Shown here in pieces: positions 12,536 to 20,836 of a stretch of DNA of 30,598 bases. Numbering within the stretch: position 1 is the first letter of the stretch; each line of letters opens with the position of its first letter. Source of the DNA: a virus; IMG/VR virus record IMGVR_UViG_3300031758_000372, positions 1 to 30,598 of that record; one strand, written 5' to 3'. The notes beneath the pieces were generated by a model. That model was not told where the DNA came from. It searched no databases and was given only the letters and a program-made list of their open reading frames with translations. Position numbers and translations under genes: made by a program.

Positions 12536-13038
12536 TACTCCTTAAAAGTAGGCTTGCCGAATCCAACAATGAACACAGGCAAGGATGTCTTTAGTTTCCC
12601 ACGATTCTTCTTCTTATAGGCGCGAACCTTACGGCAAACTTGACCGCCATTGCGCTGATCGCCCTTTTTATCAGGTGCCGTGTTGCCTTCAATTGTCACG
12701 ACAGTTCCATCATCTCGAACCTGCAAGACGATGCCCACATGAGAAATCCGGTCAACATTATCTGATGGGAAATCAAAGAACACGATGTCACCTGGCATGG
12801 GCGTGGCAACCTCGGCATCTTGCCATTTGCCCTTTGCTTGAAACGCCTCTGCCCCTGACGGTGTGAATGTGCAGTTGGGAATTGAGGTCACTTTGGCTTG
12901 TTTTGCACACCAATTGACGAATGCTCCGCACCATGCTTGGTTTGCCTTTTGATAGTGAGTTTGATTATCGGCAGGGCCTTCAATGAAGCCTTCTTCGCCT
13001 CGTGCCACATCAAGAAACTTATTGAGTTGAGCTGACAT
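12535..13038 (-). CDS. CHAP-domain endolysin
   Basis: A 167-residue CHAP-fold amidase or endopeptidase that should cut host peptidoglycan at lysis. Catalytic candidates are C37 (QAWCGAFVNWC), H100 (RISHVGIV) and E117/N119 (IEGNTA). The C-terminal 40 residues are basic and may bind the wall; no separate binding domain is seen. I start at the ATG at 13038 because GGGGAG sits just upstream; the frame's earlier ATG at 13074 has none. There is no signal peptide, so release needs a holin. Confidence 0.88.
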   Translation of the reverse strand: MSAQLNKFLDVARGEEGFIEGPADNQTHYQKANQAWCGAFVNWCAKQAKVTSIPNCTFTPSGAEAFQAKGKWQDAEVATPMPGDIVFFDFPSDNVDRISHVGIVLQVRDDGTVVTIEGNTAPDKKGDQRNGGQVCRKVRAYKKKNRGKLKTSLPVFIVGFGKPTFKE

Positions 13039-13303
13039 TGTTCTCCCCTTGCTTTGTTTTTGATTTGAGTCCATTTGCAGAGACTATCCCTGCCAAAGTT
13101 CCTGTGAGAAAGACTGTCAATGTTGATACAAGGTCAATAAAAGCTGCATCATTGGGTGCTTGCTTCATCGGTTGAGTCACAAATACCAACGCCCACAGGA
13201 GTGAAAAAACCGATCCTGCAAAGACAATTGCAAGGATGATTCCGATGCTGACAATGAGTCGAGCGTGTAATTCTTCAGGCGTGTATCGCTCACGGCGTTT
13301 CAT
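13019..13303 (-). CDS. Two-span membrane protein, possible holin
   Basis: About 94 residues starting MKRRERYTPEELHARL (ATG at 13303, overlapping the lipoprotein stop by 14 bases; the frame extends further upstream but in the shadow of that gene). Two transmembrane helices, IIAIV-type around 19-42 and DLVSTLTVFLTGTLAGIV, are separated by a short loop, with a basic tail (KSKTKQGEN). The arrangement suits a class II holin. Two holin candidates flank the endolysin. Confidence 0.7.
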   Translation of the reverse strand: MKRRERYTPEELHARLIVSIGIILAIVFAGSVFSLLWALVFVTQPMKQAPNDAAFIDLVSTLTVFLTGTLAGIVSANGLKSKTKQGENNVSSTQ

Positions 13304-13499
13304 CAAATATCTCCGGAAGTAGGTCAGAGGTGCAGGTTCCTGTGATGTCGCATTGCGGTTTGTTGCATTCAGGTTTTTCCCAATTTTCAAACTCTTGGCA
13401 AGGGTAGCGAACCCAACCTTGATAACTGCAACCGCTAAGAGTTACTGCGAGCAAGAAGGATGCGATAAATTTCTTCAACTTGTCGTTCCAATCGTGCAA
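13290..13499 (-). CDS. Small lipoprotein in the lysis cassette
   Basis: A 69-residue protein with a lipoprotein signal: basic start (NDKLKKF), hydrophobic core (IASFLLAVT), lipobox LSGC with the acylated Cys at 24. The mature part is about 45 residues, acidic, with four further Cys. It starts at TTG preceded by AAGGAT, inside the 3' end of the TM/coiled-coil gene in another frame. The overlap recalls Rz/Rz1 spanins, but an actinobacterial host would have no standard outer membrane, so another wall or membrane role is likely. Confidence 0.7.
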   Translation of the reverse strand: MHDWNDKLKKFIASFLLAVTLSGCSYQGWVRYPCQEFENWEKPECNKPQCDITGTCTSDLLPEIFDETP

Positions 13500-13638
13500 C
13501 TGAATCCTTCATGCTTGATCCGCCATTTGGCTTCAACTCTGCCAGGTAATGCTTGACAAGCCATCGAGTCATGGCAACAAATGCACCACCGATTGTCAGA
13601 AGTGAAACTGCCAACGCTGCCCAATCTTGAACGCTCAT
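13435..13638 (-). CDS. Membrane-anchored coiled-coil protein (DUF2746-like)
   Basis: A 67-residue protein: N-terminal transmembrane helix (WAALAVSLLTIGGAFVAMT), then a polar linker and a heptad-like helix (SVARLERQVEEIYRILLA). This matches the general form of DUF2746/holin-associated proteins in actinophage lysis cassettes. The start overlaps the upstream stop (ATGA). Its 3' third is shared with the lipoprotein gene in another frame. Confidence 0.65.
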   Translation of the reverse strand: MSVQDWAALAVSLLTIGGAFVAMTRWLVKHYLAELKPNGGSSMKDSVARLERQVEEIYRILLARSNS

Positions 13639-13892
13639 AAGCCAATTGCCATCACTTGAACAAGAGTGGTTCCGTTGTTGGTCACTCCATAGATTGGATT
13701 GTTCTTGTTTTGAAGGACTAACTTTTCACCGCTATCCAATTCAAATCCTGTTGAAACTGTGACATCAGCACCGCCGAGATGAACTGCCTGACCACCTGCT
13801 GCATGAAGATGAACCTCTTCTGCTTCGGCGGTGTTATCAACCAAAAGTGTTGGCGTTGTTGTCACGGTGACTTGGCGTGTGGAAATGGCCAT
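13635..13892 (-). CDS. Small beta-rich virion-associated protein
   Basis: An 85-residue Thr/Val-rich protein (RQVTVTTTPTLLVDNTAEAE, then GGQAVHLGGADVTVS and LQNKNNPIYGVT). It resembles small beta-sandwich decoration or tail-tip accessory proteins placed between fibre and lysis genes. AAGGAG precedes the ATG. No enzymatic motif. Confidence 0.7.
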   Translation of the reverse strand: MAISTRQVTVTTTPTLLVDNTAEAEEVHLHAAGGQAVHLGGADVTVSTGFELDSGEKLVLQNKNNPIYGVTNNGTTLVQVMAIGL

Positions 13893-13945
13893 TGTTACTC
13901 CTTGATTGTTGGGGAATGTTTAGCCTAGAAGAGCTGCAACTATTT

Positions 13946-14146
13946 TCAGTTGATTAGATGAGTTGATTCTTCAGTTGGTTCAGGTGCAATGAACTTTATT
14001 CCGTCGTAAGTCCAGCCAATACCAGCAGGATTTTCGTCTGTGTATTCTACGCAAAGTTTTTCTGTAACTATTTCTGCAACTTTTTTAGAGTCAGCAATAA
14101 TAATGTTTTCAACAATGCCGTTGTCAATAACTGCGTAAGTAGCCAT
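13946..14146 (-). CDS. Small tail-fibre-associated protein
   Basis: A 66-residue protein starting MATYAVIDNGIVENIIIAD and containing a GWTYDG turn, a pattern common in small phage proteins encoded beside tail fibres (possibly chaperones or adhesin accessories). It is preceded by AAAGAAAGGTAACAAA as binding region. Both sides are short non-coding spacers with nothing notable. Confidence 0.7.
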   Translation of the reverse strand: MATYAVIDNGIVENIIIADSKKVAEIVTEKLCVEYTDENPAGIGWTYDGIKFIAPEPTEESTHLIN

Positions 14147-14166
14147 TTTGTTACCTTTCTTTTAGT

Positions 14167-15054
14167 TTAGTACCAAATCCAAATAAGACCAGCACCACCA
14201 GCGCCACTAATTCCAGAACTAGCATTGTTAGCGCCACCGCCCGCGCCACCGCCACCGCCATTTGTACCAGCCGTTCCAGCCGCACCGCCAGCACCGCCAG
14301 CACCGCCTGTAATAACGCAACCTGTATCTACGGTATAAGTAGAACCGCTTGAACCAGTACCGCTTTGTGCGCCACCAGAACCGCCACCACTACCGCCAGC
14401 GCCAGCGCCGCCATTACCGCCGGTTGTTCCACTACCCGCAGTTCCATTTGAACCAATTGATTGTATTCCAGCGCCACCACCGCCACCGCCACCAGCCAGT
14501 CCGACGCCAGCGCTATTACCACCAGAACCGCCACTTAAACTTCCAACACGAGAAAGACCGTTAAATGTTGGTGGAGTACTAGAGCCACCGCCAGCGGCAC
14601 CTTGTCGTCCACCACCGCCACCGCCTGCACTGCCACCGCCTAATAAAAATACATTGGGGCTAAAATAACTATTAGTAACTGCAGTCTGAGCACCAGTATT
14701 ATTACCAGAAGCACCACCGCCACCGCCAACAGCAAGACAAATGTTGGTTATCGATGTTGTTCCGCCAGTATTACCAGTTGCGCCTGTAACTGCCGTTCCA
14801 CCTGCTCCGATAGTGCAAACATAAGTTCCGGGCTGAAGATTTACAACTTTAAGTAAAGTTCCAGCACCGCCACCACCGCTGCCTGTGTTGTAAACTCCGT
14901 TGTTTGGGTCAGAACCGCCTGAACCGCCACCGCCAAGAACATAAAGATAGTTTGTTTGAGCACTTGTAGGAATTGTAAAAGTTCCAGTAGAAGTTATTGT
15001 TTGTTGAAGCGTTAAAGCAGGTGTGCCAGCGGCAGGTACTTGTGATGAACCCAT
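14167..15054 (-). CDS. Glycine-rich tail adhesin-like protein
   Basis: A 295-residue protein with a beta-rich N-terminal 40 residues (TLQQTITSTGTFTIPT). A very Gly-rich remainder follows, built of runs of Gly with Ala, Ser, Thr and Asn spacers, ending AGGAGLIWIWY. Phage tail-fibre tips and receptor-binding adhesins use such polyglycine-II sandwiches (T-even gp38-like), so host recognition is the likely role. The repeated GGN codons give visible low-complexity DNA that would also promote recombination and host-range variation. Confidence 0.75.
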   Translation of the reverse strand: MGSSQVPAAGTPALTLQQTITSTGTFTIPTSAQTNYLYVLGGGGSGGSDPNNGVYNTGSGGGGAGTLLKVVNLQPGTYVCTIGAGGTAVTGATGNTGGTTSITNICLAVGGGGGASGNNTGAQTAVTNSYFSPNVFLLGGGSAGGGGGGRQGAAGGGSSTPPTFNGLSRVGSLSGGSGGNSAGVGLAGGGGGGGAGIQSIGSNGTAGSGTTGGNGGAGAGGSGGGSGGAQSGTGSSGSTYTVDTGCVITGGAGGAGGAAGTAGTNGGGGGAGGGANNASSGISGAGGAGLIWIWY

Positions 15055-15066
15055 GATTTATACCCC

Positions 15067-15384
15067 TTATACGATTTCTACGCCTGAGACGTGGAATGAA
15101 ACTGTTACCGCGCTTGCGCCACCTGTGATTGTTTGTGTAGCGGTAAGTGCTTGTTTTAGGTCAATATAAACAGTTGCGTTTGCAGCAATAGCGGTTGTTG
15201 TTTGTAATGCAGTATTTGAACCAGCAGTACCCATACCAAGAGTAAATGTTGCAGCAGAAGCAGCAGTGTTAGTGATAGCAATGTTGCTTACGATAGTAGT
15301 GGTTGAGGCTGGAACAGTGTACAAAACTGTCGTTGTCGTTGTTGTCGCTGCTCCGCGAAATAAAGGTTTCGGTGTTGCTGGCAT
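15067..15384 (-). CDS. Small Thr/Ala-rich tail-fibre-region protein
   Basis: A 105-residue beta-rich protein with an unusual Thr run (AATTTTTTVLYTVPASTTTI). No charged core is seen; it is probably a virion surface or fibre-tip component. It abuts the upstream fibre gene (stop and start adjacent). A similar 'LFRGAAT..VLYTVP' opening is seen in small actinophage tail proteins, as far as I recall. Confidence 0.7.
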   Translation of the reverse strand: MPATPKPLFRGAATTTTTTVLYTVPASTTTIVSNIAITNTAASAATFTLGMGTAGSNTALQTTTAIAANATVYIDLKQALTATQTITGGASAVTVSFHVSGVEIV

Positions 15385-16416
15385 TTACCATGCTCCCATC
15401 AAGTCAATGAATATATTGTCTGTAAGTGATCCTACACTATTTGTTCCTGTTTGTGTCAGATTTGCTGCCGTTCCTAATGTAACAGTACCAGTCAGGGTTG
15501 GGCTTGCTGCAAATACTAAGGCACCTGAACCTGTTTCGTCTGAAATCACTCCTGCTAACTGTGCTGAAGTAGTTGCAGCAAATTGAGCTAAAGTTCCTGA
15601 TGTTGCAGCTCTTGATGTATCAGTTGGGTGAACGTGATCTGCGCGAGCAGTTGTTGTTGCCGTTCCTACCGCAGCGGTTCCATTCACCACAGGAGTTGTT
15701 GAACTGAGTCCAGTAATGCTATTGAAAGAAGTTCCAGTTGCCACACCAATGTTGGGTGTTGTCAATGTTGGGCTTGTTGCAAGTACCGTTGCGCCGCTTC
15801 CTGTGGTTGATGTTGTTCCTGTGAAATCTGCATCCCATGAAGCCGCTGTCGTTCCTGATGTAAGGATGCACGTGATCATATAAGTGTTTCCAGCCGGAAT
15901 TGTCACCACGGTGTTGAGACCTGATGATTGAACTGTCAACGCTCCTGTGCTGTTGTTATGAATTATGAACGCTTCGCCTAAAGCCAATGTTGAAGTGACA
16001 GGCAGCACGATTGTCTGTGTGGTTGTTCCTGTGAAGAACTGAAAATGTGCGCTTGCTGCTGTCAGCGTTGTTGTTCCTGCTGCTGTTGCTGTTGTCGCAT
16101 AACCGACTGGTACTGTTGTATCAAGTGTGAGAGTTACGGTTCCACTTGTGCCGCCACCTGTTAATCCTGTTCCTGCTGTGACTCCTGTGATGTCACCAGA
16201 GCCAAATGAGTTCCAAGTTGTTCCATCATAAATTGTGACATCATTGGTATCCAATAAATAGGCGACCATTCCTTCTGAAACAACTCCGGATAGTGCGGTA
16301 TTGCGAGCTGTTGCAGATGCGAAGACCATCACGCTCTGTTGCATCAGGTAAGTGTTGACTTGTGCTGCTGTCAGCACATCTCCTGTTGCGAATAACTTGT
16401 ACCCTGCTCCTGCCAT
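15385..16416 (-). CDS. Tail fibre/tip protein
   Basis: A 343-residue protein. The N-terminal AGYKLFATGDVLTAAQVNTY, then NTAL..EGMVAYLLDTNDV and IYDGTTW, is a common attachment module of actinophage minor tail proteins. The rest is Thr/Gly/Ala-rich with fibre-like repeats (GVTAGTGLTGGGTSGTVTL and later SPTLT, AATTS). A C-terminal end TDNIFIDLMGAW closes it. Likely the fibre shaft linking the distal tail protein to the adhesins. Confidence 0.78.
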   Translation of the reverse strand: MAGAGYKLFATGDVLTAAQVNTYLMQQSVMVFASATARNTALSGVVSEGMVAYLLDTNDVTIYDGTTWNSFGSGDITGVTAGTGLTGGGTSGTVTLTLDTTVPVGYATTATAAGTTTLTAASAHFQFFTGTTTQTIVLPVTSTLALGEAFIIHNNSTGALTVQSSGLNTVVTIPAGNTYMITCILTSGTTAASWDADFTGTTSTTGSGATVLATSPTLTTPNIGVATGTSFNSITGLSSTTPVVNGTAAVGTATTTARADHVHPTDTSRAATSGTLAQFAATTSAQLAGVISDETGSGALVFAASPTLTGTVTLGTAANLTQTGTNSVGSLTDNIFIDLMGAW

Positions 16417-16428
16417 GATTTCTCCTTG

Positions 16429-17682
16429 TTAGTAACTGAGAACGCCTGTAACGTCCAGAATTCCTTGCGTTGAACTGTCGAGGATGAACGCTTGGATAAT
16501 CGGTTCGCTCGTCAGTATCTTAGTGGTGAATGTCGTTTTTGTTATGTCGTGCTGCAAACCCTGTACGAACAATTCCCTGGTGATTGATGTGGCTCCTGGC
16601 ATCGTCTTGGTGATGTTGACGAGGTCGAAGATTTCAAGGTTCAAGCCTGCGATATTTCGTGCCTGTTGATCTGGGTCAACTAGATTCAGGGTCATGGAAT
16701 CGATGCGAACTAGAGAGTCTTTTCTAGCTTGCAAAATCATACTTGCCTGATCGAGTGATTCGGCATCTGTCTGAACTAGGATTCCATCTCGTTTGCCTGA
16801 GTGGATAAAGTAGTTGTCAATCGATGTCTGATCTGAGACGATTTGGCTAGTTCCATTGAGTCTAGTGACCGAGACATTGTTCACAATCAAGGTATCGTCA
16901 AAAGCTAAATCAATCTGCTGATATTCGATTTGAGTTCCATCATCGCTGAAATTTGTCGGTGTTGTGTCTGCAAATAGGCTGACTGTGGTTCTTGAGTAAA
17001 AGGTTGCATTTCCTTCTGCATCTATAAAGAACCCACCAAATTCGCTGTTTTCTACAGTTTGAATTGCATCAAGCAAGTTTCGAGATGTTCCTGGGTCTGC
17101 TTGAAGGGTGCTATCTCCTGCATTGATGTCTCGTTGAGATGCTGGCCAATCCACAAGATCGAGCAAGTTTCCTATGCGTGCGCCACTAAGTTGACCTGCG
17201 CTTGTTCCTGGCACGCTAGTAATTGCGATGTTATTGAGAAGTCGGAAGCCATCAACGCAATTGAGAATGACTCGTGATGCTTCATTTATGCCGAGAGCAA
17301 ATGTCGTGTCATAACTCGTGATGAATCCTGAATACAGGTAATAACGAATGCCTTCGTAATCGGCATAAATTCGAATTTTTCGAAGTGGAATGAGTTTGCC
17401 GTAATAAGGCCCTGATGTATTAGCAGGATTGAAGTCGCCTGTTTCATCGAGTAGCTCAACGGTGGCTGTTCCTGCTTCAAATTTACTGAGAATTCTGTTT
17501 CGGCCTCGTCGAATCGATGCTCGTAATACGATGGGTGAAACATCGATTGAATCGTCGGCATCTGCAAGTTGCCCTGTTCCCAATATGCCCTTTACCACGT
17601 CATCTAAAGTGAAGGCTGTGGAAACAAATGCTGGCCCATTTGTAAAGTCAATTGTGACTCCGAGTTGTGGAATACCTGCCAT
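16429..17682 (-). CDS. Distal tail / baseplate hub protein
   Basis: A 417-residue minor tail protein directly downstream of the tape measure. The N-terminal half (DFTNGPAFVSTAFTLDD, SIRRGRNRILSKFEAGTATV, LDETGDFNPANTSGPYYG) matches the distal-tail-type domain that joins tube and tip in siphophages of actinobacteria. The remainder is beta-rich, without catalytic motifs. It overlaps the tape-measure stop by one base. Confidence 0.82.
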   Translation of the reverse strand: MAGIPQLGVTIDFTNGPAFVSTAFTLDDVVKGILGTGQLADADDSIDVSPIVLRASIRRGRNRILSKFEAGTATVELLDETGDFNPANTSGPYYGKLIPLRKIRIYADYEGIRYYLYSGFITSYDTTFALGINEASRVILNCVDGFRLLNNIAITSVPGTSAGQLSGARIGNLLDLVDWPASQRDINAGDSTLQADPGTSRNLLDAIQTVENSEFGGFFIDAEGNATFYSRTTVSLFADTTPTNFSDDGTQIEYQQIDLAFDDTLIVNNVSVTRLNGTSQIVSDQTSIDNYFIHSGKRDGILVQTDAESLDQASMILQARKDSLVRIDSMTLNLVDPDQQARNIAGLNLEIFDLVNITKTMPGATSITRELFVQGLQHDITKTTFTTKILTSEPIIQAFILDSSTQGILDVTGVLSY

Positions 17683-20030
17683 TATAGTGTCGTCGCATCT
17701 TTGAGAATTGTCTGACCGCTATTTTGCGCCTGAAGCAATCCATCCCGAACAGTTGTGATTAAGTCTTTCTCGGTTGTCACATTGCCCTGAACGGTGACAT
17801 TTATGGTTGCCCCTGCACCATATTGTGCTGCTGCTTGGGCTGCATACCGTGAGCCTGAAATAGATGCGCTAAGAGATGCTCCACCTGCAAGTCCAGACTC
17901 AAGGGATGACTGTGCCATTGGATTGGTGAGTGCAATTGAATCAAGCATTTTTTGATATTGTGCTGCTCCTTGCGCCGCATAACGCATTCCTGAAATTTGC
18001 GCAGGAGTTAGTGTCGTTGCAACGCTAGATGGCATTGTTGATAAAAGTTTCTCTGCTTCTGCTGGCGTCAATGCTTCAATTGCCGATGGTGTCACTCCTA
18101 GAACCTTAGGCGCCGTCGGTGCCGTCGGTGCCGTTGGCGCAAGTTTTACTCCAACAGCTTCAATATAGGCATTGAGGGCTGCAAGGGCATCTTTCCAAGA
18201 CTTTTCTGCCTGATTGCCAGGTGTAGGCCACAAATCAGATGGAGTTACACCTTCAGAAATTTTCTTAGCATAATCTGAAACTTCTTTGCTGGTCAGTTTC
18301 CACTTGTCCATCAAAGCATTAACTTCGGTTTGATCTAGTTTGCCATCGTTGATCGCCTTGAAGAAGTCAAGATACATCTCTGCTTGTTGCTTGGTAACTC
18401 CCCATTGCTTTGCAAGCAGTTCAATTTCTTGTGTTGAAAGTTTTGCATCATTGACTGCAAAAATGGCAGTTGTGTAAGCAACAACTGCTTCTTGGCTGAT
18501 TCCCCATTTGAGGGATAGAAGGACAACTTCTTGATCTGAAATTTTTTGATCTGCAACAACTCCAAGCAAATCAACATATCGCTGAACTGCTTCATTTGCC
18601 TTCATTTGAGCATTCATATTTTCAATGATTGCTGCAAGTCGGCGTTGCTCTTCAAGATTGCCTTGCTTGAGAAGATTTAGGCGTGCTGCTTCAAGCTGAA
18701 TTGGGTCTGTATCTGAAACATTTTTGATGCCAAATTTGTCAAGACCTGCTTTTTTGATTGCAGCACGCATTTCTGCGGCTTTCTTTTCAGCAGCAGTAAG
18801 AAGTTTTGTGTTTTTTGTTGTAGTTGTGACGATCTTGTTGTTCTTGATGTTGGCTGCTGCAACCTGCTTTGCAAATTCATTGAGTTCAATCAGATGTGAG
18901 TTATATACCTGAGTTGACGTTGAACCCTTATCGGTCGCCGCTGTCATTTTATTGATAGCAATATATGCAGCACCTGATGCTGCAACAAAAGTTCCAATGG
19001 CTGCTGCTGCTGCGATTGCCGAAGCACCGCCTGTGGCAAACGCGGTTGCCGTGCCTGCGGCGGTTGCTGCTGCTGCCTGCCCAACAAAGGCTGATCGTAA
19101 AAGACCAACGGCGGTGACAATGGCATAAATTCCTGATGCCAATTTTGCACCGACAAAGATTGCTGCAAATGCTTTGACAACCTCTAAATTGTCAGAGATG
19201 ACTTTGAAGAATCCTGCCAAGCCTTTTGCAACTGTAACAAGAACATTGCCAACATCTCTCAAACCTGCTGCAAGTTCATCTTTATTTGTGTTGATCCACA
19301 TTTCAAGCACAGGAAGAACATCAGAAACAATATATTCTGCAAATTCTTGAACAACAGGAAGAAGGGCATATCCCAAAGTCTCAAGAATTTCACCATATGC
19401 AATTTGAAGTAACTTTAAGCGACCTTCAAGACTATCTGCTGCGGTGATTGCTGCTCCACCATAGGCTTTTGTTAAGGCATCTACTGCTGCCTTGAAATCT
19501 TTATTTTTGACAATTGTTTTGTCAATGTTCACGCCAAGTTTTGTGAGTGCGCCAATGTTCCCGTTATATGCCTTTGCAATTGCTAAGGAAACAGTCTGCA
19601 AATCTTTTGTTGTGCCGGCTGCGGTATCTAATGCAACATTCTGAAGAGCCTGTGCCTGTGTCAAATCACCTGTTGCTGTGGTGAGTGTAATAAGACTCTG
19701 ACGAAGTTCTGTGTCAGATACAGCGACAAGCATCTGTTGTGCTGAAATATAATCTTCAACAGCTTTGATTGCATCATCGGTTGCACCTGTTGTGTTGCGC
19801 AAGGAATTGGCAAGAAGTGCCTGTGACTTCTGATCCTCAATTGCACCTTTGACTGCATCAATTCCAACTTTTGTTGCAAAAGCGCCAACTGCAATTGTTG
19901 CAACGCCAAAGGCTTTTCCAATTTTCTTTCCTGAATCAATAAATTTTGCTTCAAGATTCTTGAGGTCTTTGACTGCTTGCTTTGAACCTTTGTCATTATA
20001 GACGGTGATTATGCGCTCAACAATTGACAC
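17682..20030 (-). CDS. Tape measure protein
   Basis: A 782-residue tape measure setting tail length. The N-terminal 280 residues are helical with a conserved phage-TMP region (ISAQQMLVAVSDTELRQSL, SLAIAKAYNGNIGALTKLG). Hydrophobic, Ala-rich segments lie around 285-360 and probably help DNA entry. Residues 496-594 are three imperfect 33-residue repeats, followed by a PTAP triplet (631-641) and two RYAAQxAAQY copies near the C-terminus. No peptidase motif is seen. At about 1.5 angstrom per residue a tail near 115-120 nm is expected. Confidence 0.92.
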   Translation of the reverse strand: MSIVERIITVYNDKGSKQAVKDLKNLEAKFIDSGKKIGKAFGVATIAVGAFATKVGIDAVKGAIEDQKSQALLANSLRNTTGATDDAIKAVEDYISAQQMLVAVSDTELRQSLITLTTATGDLTQAQALQNVALDTAAGTTKDLQTVSLAIAKAYNGNIGALTKLGVNIDKTIVKNKDFKAAVDALTKAYGGAAITAADSLEGRLKLLQIAYGEILETLGYALLPVVQEFAEYIVSDVLPVLEMWINTNKDELAAGLRDVGNVLVTVAKGLAGFFKVISDNLEVVKAFAAIFVGAKLASGIYAIVTAVGLLRSAFVGQAAAATAAGTATAFATGGASAIAAAAAIGTFVAASGAAYIAINKMTAATDKGSTSTQVYNSHLIELNEFAKQVAAANIKNNKIVTTTTKNTKLLTAAEKKAAEMRAAIKKAGLDKFGIKNVSDTDPIQLEAARLNLLKQGNLEEQRRLAAIIENMNAQMKANEAVQRYVDLLGVVADQKISDQEVVLLSLKWGISQEAVVAYTTAIFAVNDAKLSTQEIELLAKQWGVTKQQAEMYLDFFKAINDGKLDQTEVNALMDKWKLTSKEVSDYAKKISEGVTPSDLWPTPGNQAEKSWKDALAALNAYIEAVGVKLAPTAPTAPTAPKVLGVTPSAIEALTPAEAEKLLSTMPSSVATTLTPAQISGMRYAAQGAAQYQKMLDSIALTNPMAQSSLESGLAGGASLSASISGSRYAAQAAAQYGAGATINVTVQGNVTTEKDLITTVRDGLLQAQNSGQTILKDATTL
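18249..18545 (-). repeat. Triplicated 33-residue repeat in tape measure
   Basis: Three successive units share an acidic helix with E-[VI] and a K/Q-W-x-[IVL]-[ST] turn: KISDQEVVLLSLKWGIS, KLSTQEIELLAKQWGVT and KLDQTEVNALMDKWKLT. Each of the first two closes in a Tyr/Phe-rich helix ending in A-[VI]-N-D. DNA identity between copies is low, so the duplication is old or under protein-level selection. Confidence 0.7.
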
Positions 20031-20033
20031 GAT

Positions 20034-20687
20034 TTACACCTCTCTAAAACCGACTATGGCATCAACACGCCTCTGTGCTTTTTCAGAGGCTCTGTCAACG
20101 GCTTCTTTAATTCCTCGTAATGCTTTATATCTATTGTTATCAACTGCACGGATAAGTGCGCGACCTTTATCTTTGCCATCCCCACGAGCAGTTGGCAAAA
20201 CGCCATGTTCTCTTTGAATCACGCCAATAAAATGTTGTGAAGCCTGTGGATTGCGTGAACGGCTTGTCTTGCTTCGTGAGCGTGATGCCGCACTTCCTCG
20301 ACCTGCCGTTTCAAAGATTGCTCCACCTGGGTCACGCTGAATGACTCCGTAAGTGTTACGAAAACCGCTGCCGTCTTTTTTGATGGTTGCAGCAGTTTGT
20401 TTGATTCCTGCCTTAGCTCGTTCGGCATCGTAAGCAATGAAACCGCGAGTTTGATCCGGCGATAACGGGCCGACTCCATTGAATCTTTTGAAGCCGCCTT
20501 TTTGCCATCCTGAAGGATGGATTTGATCATTGCTTGGAAGATAGCCTTTTGCCTCAACAACAATCGGTGCAAGAATGCCACGAATTTCTTTGTTTAATTC
20601 TCTTTTGAGGTCAGGCGCGAAGCGTTCAAGAGCGATGATGTTTTCGGTTAAACCTTGCATCACAATTTTGTAATTGATTTCCGCCAT
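20034..20687 (-). CDS. Minor tail / tail-completion-like protein
   Basis: A 217-residue basic protein between tape measure and tail-assembly chaperone. The N-terminal MAEINYKIVMQGLTENIIAL and the stretch VVEAKGYLPSNDQIHPSGW recall HK97 gp10-like proteins, but position and length differ from that family, so the name is tentative. A very basic Ser/Arg stretch (RGSAASRSRSKTSRSRN) lies in the middle. Its ATG overlaps the stop of the frameshifted chaperone product (TAATG). Confidence 0.6.
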   Translation of the reverse strand: MAEINYKIVMQGLTENIIALERFAPDLKRELNKEIRGILAPIVVEAKGYLPSNDQIHPSGWQKGGFKRFNGVGPLSPDQTRGFIAYDAERAKAGIKQTAATIKKDGSGFRNTYGVIQRDPGGAIFETAGRGSAASRSRSKTSRSRNPQASQHFIGVIQREHGVLPTARGDGKDKGRALIRAVDNNRYKALRGIKEAVDRASEKAQRRVDAIVGFREV

Positions 20688-20836
20688 TACTTGCTTCGCG
20701 CCTTCGCTCGTTCTTTCATGTATATGACTATTGCTTCAAGTATGCCATCAGGAGCATCAAGCAAATCAATTGGAGATATGCCTGTCTCCACAGAAACTGC
20801 TGCTAACGAATAAGTCAGACTGTCTCTGTGGATTCG
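20687..20836 (-). CDS. Frameshift extension of tail assembly chaperone
   Basis: The -1 frame stays open from the slippery site to a TAA that overlaps the next ATG, adding 49 residues (including SPIDLLDAPDGILEAIVIYM and KERAKARSK). There is no start codon suitable for independent expression. The resulting fusion of 86 + 49 = 135 residues corresponds to gpGT of lambda, which bridges tape measure and tail-tube protein during assembly; the -1 product is normally a minor species. Confidence 0.85.
   Translation of the reverse strand, partial: RIHRDSLTYSLAAVSVETGISPIDLLDAPDGILEAIVIYMKERAKARSK

Noticed and set aside
14200-14950. Repeat array resembling CRISPR or satellite DNA
   Set aside because: The repeats are irregular GGN codons in one open frame of a glycine-rich protein; there are no constant repeats with unique spacers.
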